This document shows positions 1-9,279 of a DNA stretch of 64,000 nucleotides, piece after piece. The DNA lies in the NCBI GenBank assembly GCA_025929585.1, contig JAICPY010000006.1, positions 1 to 64,000 of the forward strand, given 5' to 3'. How positions within the stretch are numbered: the first letter of the stretch is position 1; each line of letters begins with the position of its first letter. Source of the stretch: Steroidobacter sp. (GTDB lineage Bacteria > Pseudomonadota > Gammaproteobacteria > Steroidobacterales > Steroidobacteraceae). The notes below the pieces were generated by a model that was given only the letters and a program-made list of their open reading frames with translations, ran no database searches and had not been told where the DNA came from. A program made the translations under genes and the position numbers.

Positions 1-701
1 ACCTTGTACTCGCCAATGCCCAGTTGAGGAAATGGGTTGCCGCGAGTCGAGGTCTGCCCGCTGACACCTCCTCGCAGCACGTAATTCTTCTGTCCCACTC
101 CGTCGATGAATACGTTCACGCCGTTGGCGGCCTGTGCCCCACTGCGAATCTCGCTGGTTTCGCCGTTGGGGCTGGTAACAAACTGCACGCCTGGAACCGT
201 ATCGGCAAATGCCAAGAAGTTACGTGAGCCTTGGGGCAACGCTTCGATCTGGCGAGTGGAAACGTAGGTGGCAATTTCCGAGGTGCGGGTCTCGAAAAGT
301 TGGCTTGCCTCGACTACCACCGATTCGATGGTTTCTTCCGCTGGAGCCGGTGCAGTTCCTAGGTCTAGGCTGGCCGTTTGACCGACTTGGAGTGTAACCA
401 GCTGCGCTATTTTTTCGCCTTCTGCTTGCACCTCGACCCGATAGGTGCCAGGCGGCAGCCCTCCTAGAACATAGTTTCCACCTTCGCCTATCTGCGCTGT
501 GCGCGCGAAGCCAGTCTTAGTATTCGTCGCGGTAATGCGTGCGCCACTCGCAGGTGTAGTTCCGGTCGTGACTTGACCCTTCAGCGTAGCGCTCGATGAT
601 TGCGCGTGAACACTCGCGCCAGACGCGAGTAGACAAGTGCTAATGGCTGCAGCGACCAGGTGGCGGTGCATAGCACCGCTCGCCCGCTTTGAGTAACCCA
701 T
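1..701 (-). CDS. TonB-dependent receptor with N-terminal carboxypeptidase-regulatory-like domain (5' part, runs off window)
   Basis: Own minus-strand translation from ATG at 701: MGYSKRASGAMHRHLVAAAISTCLLASGASVHAQSSSATLKGQVTTGTTPASGARITATNTKTGFARTAQIGEGGNYVLGGLPPGTYRVEVQAEG; signal peptide plus CarbopepD_reg-like domain typical of Oar/TonB receptors. Confidence 0.7.
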   Translation of the reverse strand, partial: MGYSKRASGAMHRHLVAAAISTCLLASGASVHAQSSSATLKGQVTTGTTPASGARITATNTKTGFARTAQIGEGGNYVLGGLPPGTYRVEVQAEGEKIAQLVTLQVGQTASLDLGTAPAPAEETIESVVVEASQLFETRTSEIATYVSTRQIEALPQGSRNFLAFADTVPGVQFVTSPNGETSEIRSGAQAANGVNVFIDGVGQKNYVLRGGVSGQTSTRGNPFPQLGIGEYK

Positions 702-892
702 GGCGCATTCCTTCTTTGGTCTGATCCTATGACCTTGCGCGTAGTGAACTGGCAGGTGAACTACGATTTTACCGCAGTCGAGATGGTGCCATCACACGAG
801 CGGCGCACGATCGTGTAACCCTTTCAGGGAAGGGTCGCATTGCAACGTAAGATCGAACCAGAGAGTTCCAGGATGGAGAAGAGAGAAGCAGT

Positions 893-1030
893 TGGCGATT
901 GGCGGTTAGCGGTTAGTTCGCAAGCGCCCTCGCTGCGCCCATCTCTGATCATCGATATCCATACAAGTGGGGCGACTCTGTTAGTTCACGCTCATCTGAC
1001 TATCCCCTATCGCCTATCCTCTATCCGCTT
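893..1030. repeat. Inverted tandem-heptamer element A
   Basis: Left GTTGGCGATTGGCGGTTAGCGGTTAGTT (891-918); right CTATCCCCTATCGCCTATCCTCTATCCG (1000-1027), with AGAGAGAAGC / GCTTCTCTCT at the outer ends. Confidence 0.8.
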
Positions 1031-1038
1031 CTCTCTTA

Positions 1039-1770
1039 CTAATGGTGATGCATCGCTTCGTCGAGCGGCATCCAATCATGCAAAGCAGACATCAAGGACG
1101 CCAGCCAAGGGCCGCTCAGTGTGAGTATGGCGCAGATCACTAACAGCGATCCCGCAACATGCCCCGCGGTCGGTTTCGCAACGAATCCGGCGAGCCGGTG
1201 TGCACTGAACGAGGCGATGAGCAACGCGGGCGCCGTTCCTAGACCGAACGCAGCCATGGTCATCGCGCCGCGAGCCGCATCTAACTGAAGTGTTGCGATC
1301 AACAGCACGGCATAGACAAATCCACATGGCATCCAGCCCCACACCATGCCGAAGGCGAACGCACGCGGCACGCTCGTGATGGGGAACAACCGACGGCCGA
1401 ACGCCGAAAGCTTTGGCCACAGGCGAAAGCCGATGGCGTAGCCCGGATCGCGTACGCGCCCGAACACGACTAGCGCTCCCAGCAGCAAGGCGAGCGCCGA
1501 TAGCGCACGCAAGGTTCTGCGCACCGCTTCGATATCCAGCACCGCGACGACTCCGCCAAGAATACCGGCGAACAACAGGCCGGCCAGCGCATACGAGGTG
1601 ATGCGCCCTAGCTGGTAGCAGCTCAACAGCGTTGCACGAGGACGACCGGTACGGTCTTTGGCGGTCGCAAGCCCCAATGCGGAGGAAATGCCGCCGCACA
1701 TCACTAGGCAATGACCGCTTGCGGCAAGACCGAGCAAGCAGGCCGCGCCGAGTGTGAGCACATAGGTCAT
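1039..1770 (-). CDS. Sulfite exporter TauE/SafE-family (UreH/DsbD-like) membrane protein downstream of ccoS
   Basis: Polytopic protein with GHCLVMCGGISSALG and MVWGWMPCGFVYAVL motifs, typical of the protein that follows ccoIS. Confidence 0.8.
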   Translation of the reverse strand: MTYVLTLGAACLLGLAASGHCLVMCGGISSALGLATAKDRTGRPRATLLSCYQLGRITSYALAGLLFAGILGGVVAVLDIEAVRRTLRALSALALLLGALVVFGRVRDPGYAIGFRLWPKLSAFGRRLFPITSVPRAFAFGMVWGWMPCGFVYAVLLIATLQLDAARGAMTMAAFGLGTAPALLIASFSAHRLAGFVAKPTAGHVAGSLLVICAILTLSGPWLASLMSALHDWMPLDEAMHHH

Positions 1771-1943
1771 CGTCGAAGCTCCTCGCCCGCAATGGGCTGC
1801 CGGACAGGATTATCATCCAGCGCCAGCAAGCTCGGCGTATCCATATCGTCGAACTGATCGTGATTCACGGCCCAAAAGAACGCGGCCACCGCGCCGATGA
1901 GCAGCACGATAGACAATGGAATCATCACGAGGAGGATGTTCAT
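1767..1943 (-). CDS. ccoS: cbb3-type cytochrome oxidase assembly protein CcoS
   Basis: MNILLVMIPLSIVLLIGAVAAFFWAVNHDQFDDMDTPSLLALDD; small TM protein directly after ccoI. Confidence 0.9.
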   Translation of the reverse strand: MNILLVMIPLSIVLLIGAVAAFFWAVNHDQFDDMDTPSLLALDDNPVRQPIAGEELRR

Positions 1944-4432
1944 GCCACACCCGCCCGAAGCTCGGCGCGTGCGCCGTTGCCACTCGGCCTCAGATGCGCC
2001 GCAGCCTGCCGCCCGATGCGTAGCGCATTGAGAATCACGCACAGCGAGCTGAACGACATGCCGAGCGCCGCGAGCCACGGGTGTACGAAACCCAATGCTG
2101 CTAACGGCATCGCCACGAGATTGTAGAACAGCGACCAGCGCTGATTCTGTCGCACGACGAGCAGAGTATGCCGCGCAATCGCACGCGCGGGTGCGAGCGT
2201 ATCGAGCCGCTCACCCGCTAGCACGATATCGCTGCTGGCCTGCGCCAACTCCGCACCACCGGCCAGCGCGATCGCCACATCGGCTCCCGCCAGCACCGGC
2301 GCATCATTGATGCCGTCGCCCACCGCAATGACGCGCGCGCCTCCGGCACGCAACGCCTTGAGTAGCGCGAGCTTGTCGCTCGGTAACTGCCTGGCATGCC
2401 AGTCAACAAGGCCGAGGCGTGCGGCAACATCCGCGACTTTTCCTGCCGAGTCGCCGCTCGCTATGATGATTTTCAATCCCTGGACCTGCAGCGACTCGAC
2501 TGCCTCGCGCGCACCTGGCCTCAGCCGCTCGCTCAAGCGGAACGCAGCAATCGGTCCAGCATCGTCAGCGAGCAATACTGCGTCATCGCAATCTGGTCGC
2601 CCAGACGAAAGCTCGAGCAAATCCTCGGACGAAAATAGTGGGAGTGCGAAATCGGCACGGCCTAATCGCATCTGCCGGCCGCCCGCCTTTGCGCTTACGC
2701 CGAGGCCGGCGTGAGATTGCACATCGACCGCTGCGTCGAGTTGCTTGTCCGCGCACGCGCCTGCAATGGCGCGAGCCGCCGGATGATGACTTTCGCGCGC
2801 GATCGATGCCGCAAGTTTCAGTGCCGCTTCGCGCGACACGCCATTGAAGGTTTCGATGTCGGCGAGTGCCAGCTCGGGCTCGGTAAGCGTGCCCGTTTTG
2901 TCGAACACGACATGGGTCGCTGCGGCCAATGCCTCAATGGCATCCGGCTTCACGACCAGCACACCGCGGCGCGCCAACACGGCCAATGCACGAGTGATCG
3001 CGGCCGGAATGGCGAGTGCGAACGCACACGGGCAGGACACTACCAGCACGGCGAGCGCAGCCGTGAATGCCCGAGCGGGATCGACAAAACTCCACACAAC
3101 AACAGTAAGCGCGGTCAACGCGAGCACACGCGCTACGAAACGAGTCGCAGCGCGCTCGCCGGCGCGTGCTAGTTGGGGCCGTTCCGCCTGCGCACGCCCT
3201 ACCAGCGCTGCAATACCCGCGAGCGTCGTGTCGGCACCGACTCGTTCGATGCGCAACTGCGCCGGGCCATCGATCAGGATGCTGCCCGCGATCAGCGCAT
3301 CGTGACGCTGCTTGTTCACCGGTGCGGATTCGCCGCTGAGCAGCGCTTCGTTCACGCGACAGCGTTCGTCGAGCAGCACGCCATCGGCGGGTACGATGCC
3401 GCCTTCGGCCACCTGCACTCGGTCGCCTACCTGCAACTCATGAATGCCGATACGCTCGAGTACACCGTCATCGCGGCGGCGTTGCGCGAACGGTGGCGTC
3501 AAGCACGCCAGTGCATCCGTTAAGTCGCCGGCGCGATGACGCGCACGCATCTCCAGATAGCGTCCGACGAGCAAGAAGAACACGAACATCGATACCGAAT
3601 CGAAGTAGACATGGCCTTCACCACTCAGCGCTTCGATCAGGCTCGCGCCATAGATCATCGCGACGGCAAGCGCGACCGGTACATCCATACCGAGCCGATG
3701 CGCCCTAAGGTAACGGAGCGCGCCGGCAAAGAACGGGCGCGCTGAGTAAAATACGACGGGCGTTGCGACGAGAAACCCCAGCCAGCGAAACAACTCGTGC
3801 GTCGTCGGCTCGAGAGTATCGGTACCGCCGAGGTATAACACCGCGGCATACATCATTGCCTGCATCGCGCCGAAGCCCGCCACGAGCAATCGCTTCAGAG
3901 CATCGCGCGATTCGCGCCGGCGAACATCGTCCAGCGCTCGTGCGTCGAGGGGCAACGCGCGGTAACCGGCACGGGAAAGCACCGCAAGGATCTGCGGCAA
4001 CGTGATTTCGGCATCGCGCCAGATCACGCGCGCGCGGCGCGAGGCAGCGTTGACTTGCACGCTGAGGACGCCGGGCATGCTACCTAGCGCGCGCTCGATC
4101 AACCACACGCATGCAGCGCAGCGCACGCCATCGATCAACATCATGGTTTCGCGGCGGCCCGTGCTCAGGTTGCGAGTCACATGACGCGCAATCTCGGGTC
4201 GCCGCCATGCGGCATGGTCTGCGTACGTGTCGGGATTGGGATCCGGCTTCTGCGCCGGCTGTTTGCGCAGCCGGTAGTAATCACCCAGGCCGAGCTGTTC
4301 GATCCATTCGGCGGCGCCGCGACATCCCTGGCAGCACATCGGACGCAACTCACCGCCGATGCGTGCGTGAATGACATTAGCTGCAGGCAGCGGTTCGCCG
4401 CAATGCCAGCAGCTAGTATCGTCCCTGTTCAC
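1940..4432 (-). CDS. ccoI: Cation-translocating P-type ATPase CcoI/FixI
   Basis: CXXC metal-binding site (GVRCAACVWLIE), CPC motif (VVSCPCAFALAIP), DKTGTLTEPE, GDGINDAPVLAGADVAIA. Confidence 0.93.
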   Translation of the reverse strand: MNRDDTSCWHCGEPLPAANVIHARIGGELRPMCCQGCRGAAEWIEQLGLGDYYRLRKQPAQKPDPNPDTYADHAAWRRPEIARHVTRNLSTGRRETMMLIDGVRCAACVWLIERALGSMPGVLSVQVNAASRRARVIWRDAEITLPQILAVLSRAGYRALPLDARALDDVRRRESRDALKRLLVAGFGAMQAMMYAAVLYLGGTDTLEPTTHELFRWLGFLVATPVVFYSARPFFAGALRYLRAHRLGMDVPVALAVAMIYGASLIEALSGEGHVYFDSVSMFVFFLLVGRYLEMRARHRAGDLTDALACLTPPFAQRRRDDGVLERIGIHELQVGDRVQVAEGGIVPADGVLLDERCRVNEALLSGESAPVNKQRHDALIAGSILIDGPAQLRIERVGADTTLAGIAALVGRAQAERPQLARAGERAATRFVARVLALTALTVVVWSFVDPARAFTAALAVLVVSCPCAFALAIPAAITRALAVLARRGVLVVKPDAIEALAAATHVVFDKTGTLTEPELALADIETFNGVSREAALKLAASIARESHHPAARAIAGACADKQLDAAVDVQSHAGLGVSAKAGGRQMRLGRADFALPLFSSEDLLELSSGRPDCDDAVLLADDAGPIAAFRLSERLRPGAREAVESLQVQGLKIIIASGDSAGKVADVAARLGLVDWHARQLPSDKLALLKALRAGGARVIAVGDGINDAPVLAGADVAIALAGGAELAQASSDIVLAGERLDTLAPARAIARHTLLVVRQNQRWSLFYNLVAMPLAALGFVHPWLAALGMSFSSLCVILNALRIGRQAAAHLRPSGNGARAELRAGVA

Positions 4433-4623
4433 TGCGGGGATTCCGGCTCGCGAAACGTTGGCATCTTCAGCAGTTGCTCGCCGGCGGCCGGCAGCGGCTC
4501 GTCAGGATATCGCGAGCCGAGTACGACCATGAGTACACAGCCGGCGATGGACGTGAGCAAGATCGCAGCACCGAGCCACAGAATCGGCAGTTTGTACCAA
4601 CGCTCGTGCGCCGCGGTCCTCAT
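4429..4623 (-). CDS. Short membrane protein in the CcoH/FixH position
   Basis: MRTAAHERWYKLPILWLGAAILLTSIAGCVLMVVLGSRYPDEPLP...; one TM, overlaps the ccoI start, between ccoP and ccoI. Confidence 0.6.
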   Translation of the reverse strand: MRTAAHERWYKLPILWLGAAILLTSIAGCVLMVVLGSRYPDEPLPAAGEQLLKMPTFREPESPQ

Positions 4624-5564
4624 CAGCTTGTCGGTTTCGCATGACCGTTCTGGTGAATGCGGCCGCCTGCAGGAACACGCTGCGCAACGAGCCACGCGGC
4701 AATCGTCCGTACCTCATCCTCGCTCAATCGCTCGCGCCAACTCGGCATCACTCCGGTGCGGCCATCCCGGATCGTCTCCGTGACGCGCGCGAAGTCATCG
4801 CCATGGAGCCAGCTTCGGTCGGTAAGATTCGGCGCGCCGAGCTGCGAATTGCCGCGGCCCTCGATACCATGACAAGCAGTGCACATCGTCTCGTAGCGCG
4901 TCTTTCCGGCTGCGACCCAATCTGCAGGTGCGTTCACGCCGCTCAGGCTCACGACGTAAGCCGCCACTTCGTTGACGCCTTTGCGACCTAGCGCAGTACC
5001 CCACGCAGGCATGACGCCGTTGCGGCCATCCAGAATGCTGGTGAGGATGCTTTGCAGGTCGCCGCCGTACAACCAATCGTCATCGATGAGATTAGGCGCG
5101 CCCAGCACTGGATTGCCGAGCGCCTCGCCGCCATGACAGGCAGCGCAATTGTCTAGATAGAGACGATGGCCTATCTCGACAGCCGCTGTATTGCCGGCCC
5201 ATTTCTCCAGGCTCTCCCCGCGATGCCGCTGAAGCACCGCCTCAATCTTCGCGTTGTTAGCTTGCACGTCGCGCTGCAATTCCTCGGCGGACGTCCAGCC
5301 CAGAACGCCTTTGAATCCGCCGAACCCGGGATACAGTGTGAGATAGATAAATCCGGCGATGAACATCGCTGCCGACAACAGCGCCCACCACAGCGGCAAC
5401 TTGCGTACGCCCTCGCGCAGCACACCGTGTGCCCAGACGTGGCCGGTCGTCCCATCGGCTTGCGTCGGAATCTTGATCCGCAGCGCCATGATGAACAGAA
5501 AGAAGGTGATGCCCAGATTGATCACCACCAAGAGCTTCACCCAGCCCGACCAGAACCCGCTCAT
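4623..5564 (-). CDS. ccoP: cbb3-type cytochrome c oxidase subunit III (CcoP), dihaem
   Basis: Two CXXCH motifs (CAACHGGEALG, CTACHGIEGRG), N-terminal TM. Confidence 0.93.
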   Translation of the reverse strand: MSGFWSGWVKLLVVINLGITFFLFIMALRIKIPTQADGTTGHVWAHGVLREGVRKLPLWWALLSAAMFIAGFIYLTLYPGFGGFKGVLGWTSAEELQRDVQANNAKIEAVLQRHRGESLEKWAGNTAAVEIGHRLYLDNCAACHGGEALGNPVLGAPNLIDDDWLYGGDLQSILTSILDGRNGVMPAWGTALGRKGVNEVAAYVVSLSGVNAPADWVAAGKTRYETMCTACHGIEGRGNSQLGAPNLTDRSWLHGDDFARVTETIRDGRTGVMPSWRERLSEDEVRTIAAWLVAQRVPAGGRIHQNGHAKPTS

Positions 5565-5752
5565 TGCGCCCTGCCCTCATCGCTGGCTGCATCCGGCGCA
5601 TCGTCATCCATCGGAATGCGCGCCAAGGTATCGAAACTGTTCTTGTGATACGGCAGCCACGCCCACAGCCAGATTCCGATAAACACCAACATCAAGACGA
5701 GAATCATCACGCCGACGCTGTTCGCCCACACGGAGCTCATCGCGTCACTCAT
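5561..5752 (-). CDS. ccoQ: cbb3-type oxidase subunit CcoQ
   Basis: Small TM protein MSDAMSSVWANSVGVMILVLMLVFIGIWLWAW between ccoP and ccoO. Confidence 0.85.
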   Translation of the reverse strand: MSDAMSSVWANSVGVMILVLMLVFIGIWLWAWLPYHKNSFDTLARIPMDDDAPDAASDEGRAQ

Positions 5753-6395
5753 GATCTTGCTCCGCTACGTTCTTCGAGGCCGACACATTGGCGGCGCCGA
5801 GGCCTTGCAGGTAGGCAACGATCGCGTCGAGCTCGGTTTTACCGACGACGGCGGCCGCTGCCGCGTGGATCTCCTCATCGCTGTATGGATCGCCGAGCAT
5901 CTGCAACACGCGCATGCGCGCTCGAATGTCTTCGCCGTCGATCTGCGCGTTCTCCAACCACGGATAGTTCGGCATGTTCGATTCGGGCACGACAGAGCGC
6001 GGGCTCACGAGATGCAATCGCTGCCACGCGTCCGAGTATTTGCCGCCGACGCGCGCGAGATCCGGTCCAGTGCGCTTCGAGCCCCACTGGAACGGGCGGT
6101 CGTAGACCGATTCGCTCGCGACCGAATGCTTGCCATAGCGCTGTGTTTCGAAACGCAGGCTGCGAATCATCTGCGAGTGGCACAGATAGCATCCTTCGCG
6201 CACGTAGATATCTTTGCCGGCTAGCCGCAGCGCGTCGTAAGGCTTGAAGCCAGGCGCCGCCTCCACCGTGTGCGCCTTGATGAATAGCGGTGTGATTTCG
6301 GCGAGGCCGCCGAGCGACACCATTATCGCGATCAGCACGCCCAATAGACCCGCATGCTTCTCGATCTTCTCGAAATGTTTGTAGCGTAGCGGCAT
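5745..6395 (-). CDS. ccoO: cbb3-type cytochrome c oxidase subunit II (CcoO)
   Basis: From internal Met MPLRYKHFEKIEKHAGLL; REGCYLCHSQMIR haem motif, WGSKRTGPDLARVG. Confidence 0.92.
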   Translation of the reverse strand: MPLRYKHFEKIEKHAGLLGVLIAIMVSLGGLAEITPLFIKAHTVEAAPGFKPYDALRLAGKDIYVREGCYLCHSQMIRSLRFETQRYGKHSVASESVYDRPFQWGSKRTGPDLARVGGKYSDAWQRLHLVSPRSVVPESNMPNYPWLENAQIDGEDIRARMRVLQMLGDPYSDEEIHAAAAAVVGKTELDAIVAYLQGLGAANVSASKNVAEQDHE

Positions 6396-6402
6396 AGCTT
6401 CC

Positions 6403-7881
6403 TCAGGCTCGTGCCGGCAGTGGCGCCGGAATCTGATCCTCGACCGGCTCAGGAATCTTCTCGGGGATCGGCACCAGAATCGGTTTGATGCGATTGGCAC
6501 GCGCCTCCGCAGCCGTGTGCCAAAGATTCCATGCCATCACCACCATGCCGCTAAGAACGAACAGCCCGCCGAGAAGACGGATCACATAGAACGGTTTGAT
6601 GGCGATCAGGCTTGCGAGAAAGCTGTAAGTGAGCGAGCCGTCGGGATTCGTCGCGCGCCACATGAGTCCTTCGGTCACCCCGGCGGCCCACATCGCCGCG
6701 ACGTACAGCAGCAACCCTGCGGTGTGCAACCAGAAATGCAATTCCATTGCGCCGTGCGAATGCATCGCCGGACGATCCAGTGCGCGCGGCGCCATCGCGT
6801 ACAGCGAGCCGATCGTGATCATCGCGACCCAACCGATCGAACCGGAATGTACGTGCGCGATAGTCCAGTCGGTGTAGTGGGACAGAGAGTTTGCCGACTT
6901 GATGGCCAGCATCGAGCCTTCGAACGTAGAAGCGGCGTAGAACACCAGCGCGAGCACCATGAATTTCGCGGCAGGATCGGTTCTGAGCTTGCCCCATGAA
7001 CCGTTGAACGTAAGCAGACCGTTCGCCGCCGAGCCGAGGCTCGGCATCAGCAGCACCAACGAGAATGCCATGCCGACGGATTGCACCCAGTCGGGCAACG
7101 CGCTGTACAGCAAATGATGCGAGCCCGCCCACATGTACACCGAGATCAGCGCCCAGAAGTTCACGATCGAGAAGCGATAACTCCACAGCGGCTGTTGCGC
7201 TTGGCGAGGCACGAAGTAGTACATCATTCCGAGGAAGCCGGCCGTGAGGAAGAATGCGACAGCGTTATGGCCATACCACCATTGCACCATCGCATCGACG
7301 ACGCCGGAGTAGATCGGATAGGACTTGAACAGCGATACCGGAACGGCAAGGTTGTTGACGATGTGCAGCAGGCCGACAGCGATGATGAACGCGCCGTAGT
7401 ACCAATTCGCGACGTAGATATGCCGGATTCGACGCCGTGCGAGCGTCGCGAAGAACACGACACCGAACGACACCCACACCACGGCGATCAGCAGATCGAT
7501 GAGCCATTCGGGCTCGGCGTATTCTTTGGCTTGGGTGATGCCGAACGGCATCGTCGCCATAGCCAAAAGCAGCGCGAGCTGCCAGCCCCAGAACGTGAAC
7601 ATCGCGAGCCGCCCTAACGCGAGCCGCGTGTGACCCGTGCGCTGCGCGACGTAGTAGCACGTACCCATCAGCGCCGAGCCGCCGAAGGCGAAGATCACTC
7701 CGAACGTATGATTGGCGCGGATGCGGCTGAAGGTCAGCCAAGAAACATCGAAGTTGAGCGCCGGCCACGCGAGCTGCGCGGCGGCAAACACGCCGATCGA
7801 CATGCCCACGATGCCCCACACAGCAGCGGCAAGCAGGAAGAGTCGAACGATATGATCATTGTAGGTTTCTGCTTTTTGCAT
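6403..7881 (-). CDS. ccoN: cbb3-type cytochrome c oxidase subunit I (CcoN)
   Basis: 492 aa polytopic protein with CcoN signatures [33 protein letters not shown] and [16 protein letters not shown]. Confidence 0.95.
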   Translation of the reverse strand: MQKAETYNDHIVRLFLLAAAVWGIVGMSIGVFAAAQLAWPALNFDVSWLTFSRIRANHTFGVIFAFGGSALMGTCYYVAQRTGHTRLALGRLAMFTFWGWQLALLLAMATMPFGITQAKEYAEPEWLIDLLIAVVWVSFGVVFFATLARRRIRHIYVANWYYGAFIIAVGLLHIVNNLAVPVSLFKSYPIYSGVVDAMVQWWYGHNAVAFFLTAGFLGMMYYFVPRQAQQPLWSYRFSIVNFWALISVYMWAGSHHLLYSALPDWVQSVGMAFSLVLLMPSLGSAANGLLTFNGSWGKLRTDPAAKFMVLALVFYAASTFEGSMLAIKSANSLSHYTDWTIAHVHSGSIGWVAMITIGSLYAMAPRALDRPAMHSHGAMELHFWLHTAGLLLYVAAMWAAGVTEGLMWRATNPDGSLTYSFLASLIAIKPFYVIRLLGGLFVLSGMVVMAWNLWHTAAEARANRIKPILVPIPEKIPEPVEDQIPAPLPARA

Positions 7882-8302
7882 TGAATGATCGGCAGCGCTG
7901 TAGCGTACGAAGCGCTGCGAACATAGACGAAGGTCTGCAGCGGCTCACTAAGGGGAGCCCGAGAAGAGATCCGCGGCAACACGCAGAAGAATTTGTTGTT
8001 GGCTCGGAGCAAGCGGTGCAAACGCTTCTCGTCTCTGCGAATCAGGATCCGCCTCAGGCCGCTCGAGGTCTTCGCCTTATGTCTCGCCGTGATGCCCAGC
8101 CAGTTCTTTGCTCCGTCGTCGCAGTTGCTCAGGCGCGACCGCATCCGGAAAGCGAGCGCAAGATAGGCCCTCGCCTGCGCAAGGGCGACGAAAGGGGTGC
8201 CACTCGGTGTCGATACCTATGTTCCGAAGCAGAGGGCAGCATCTGACGCGGACAAGAAGAAGCCCCGCGATGACGGATATAAAATCTATTGAGCTTGGTT
8301 AA

Positions 8303-8321
8303 CTCCCGCTGTAAGCGGGAG
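8303..8321. terminator. Hairpin CTCCCGCTGTAAGCGGGAG
   Basis: Perfect inverted repeat between ccoN and tRNA-Pro. Confidence 0.45.
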
Positions 8322-8392
8322 GGGCTTCACGCGCTACTGGCGAGATTGGCCACAGACGTGGCCACAATGACCTTAACTAAACGCTCGTGAAT

Positions 8393-8469
8393 TGGTCGGG
8401 ACGAGAGGATTCGAACCTCCGACCCCTTGCACCCCATGCAAGTGCGCTACCAGGCTGCGCCACGTCCCG
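8393..8469 (-). tRNA. tRNA-Pro(GGG), CCA encoded
   Basis: Minus strand cgggacgtggcgcagcctggtagcgcacttgcatggggtgcaaggggtcggaggttcgaatcctctcgtcccgacca; anticodon loop ATGGGGT. Confidence 0.93.
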
Positions 8470-8640
8470 ACATGTGAAGATGAACCGATGCGGTTCGATG
8501 AAGGTGGTAATGATATGCGAGGCGGCGCATGAAGGCCACCCAGTGTGTGGAGGTCGACTCGTGTAGGGCCGGGATGAGACTCCTCCCACACACCTCTGCA
8601 CATTACACCTCGAACACCAGTCCGTTGGCTCGAAGCCGAT

Positions 8641-8997
8641 CTACCGCCGCAAAATCCTCAAGATCTCCTCGAGCTCTCCCCTAATCTGCCGCACGATCTG
8701 CTGCGCCTGCGTCAGATCGTCGCGAGCGTCTTCGCCTTGGAGGCGATTGCGCGCGCCACCGATCGTGAAACCCTGTTCGTACAGGAGCGTGCGAATCTGG
8801 CGGATGACGAGAACATCCTGTCGTTGATAGTAGCGCCGGTTACCTCGCCGCTTGACGGGTTTGAGTTGGGGAAACTCCTGCTCCCAATAGCGCAGCACAT
8901 GCGGCTTTACGCCACATAGATCGCTCACCTCGCCGATAGTGAAGTAGCGTTTACCCGGAATCGCCGGTAGTTCGCTGTTATTGCCTGGTTCCAGCAT
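8641..8997 (-). CDS. MerR-family transcriptional regulator downstream of ihfA
   Basis: [68 protein letters not shown]. Confidence 0.92.
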   Translation of the reverse strand: MLEPGNNSELPAIPGKRYFTIGEVSDLCGVKPHVLRYWEQEFPQLKPVKRRGNRRYYQRQDVLVIRQIRTLLYEQGFTIGGARNRLQGEDARDDLTQAQQIVRQIRGELEEILRILRR

Positions 8998-9277
8998 ATG
9001 CCTCGACTCGTGCCTTCAGCTTTTGTCCCGGCCTGAATGTCACCACGCGGCGTGCGCTGATGGGGATCTCTTCACCCGTTTTCGGATTTCGGCCGGGCCG
9101 TTGGTTCTTGTCGCGAAGATCGAAGTTGCCGAAACCGGAAAGTTTCACCTGCTCGCCTGTCGAAAGCGATGCTCGCAGCTCCTCGAAGAATAGATCCACG
9201 AGCTCGCGTGCTTCGCGTTTATTCAGCCCAAGCTGATCGAACAAGGCTTCCGCAATTTCAGCTTTCGTCAGTGCCAT
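8978..9277 (-). CDS. ihfA: Integration host factor subunit alpha
   Basis: [38 protein letters not shown]...[27 protein letters not shown], downstream of pheT. Confidence 0.95.
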   Translation of the reverse strand: MALTKAEIAEALFDQLGLNKREARELVDLFFEELRASLSTGEQVKLSGFGNFDLRDKNQRPGRNPKTGEEIPISARRVVTFRPGQKLKARVEAYAGTRQ

Positions 9278-9279
9278 GT

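Noticed and set aside
893-1030. CRISPR or telomere-like array reading of the tandem short repeats
   Set aside because: Units are 7-8 nt, degenerate and inverted between arms; no direct repeat/spacer structure and no cas genes.
1076-1816. 246-aa minus-strand ORF overlapping the TauE/SafE gene
   Set aside because: Out-of-frame Arg/Ala/Cys-rich shadow of a convincing membrane-protein ORF.
7882-7960. FNR/ANR box (TTGAT-N4-ATCAA) upstream of ccoN
   Set aside because: Only a partial match (TTGAATGATC); not sufficient to call.
7881-8246. ORFs on both strands in the ccoN-tRNA gap
   Set aside because: No recognisable full-length protein; only a short transposase-like patch, reported separately as a low-confidence relic.
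8541-8598. Imperfect inverted repeat GTGTGTGGAGG / CCTCCCACACAC next to tRNA-Pro
   Set aside because: Short, interrupted pairing; consistent with an ordinary terminator-like hairpin.
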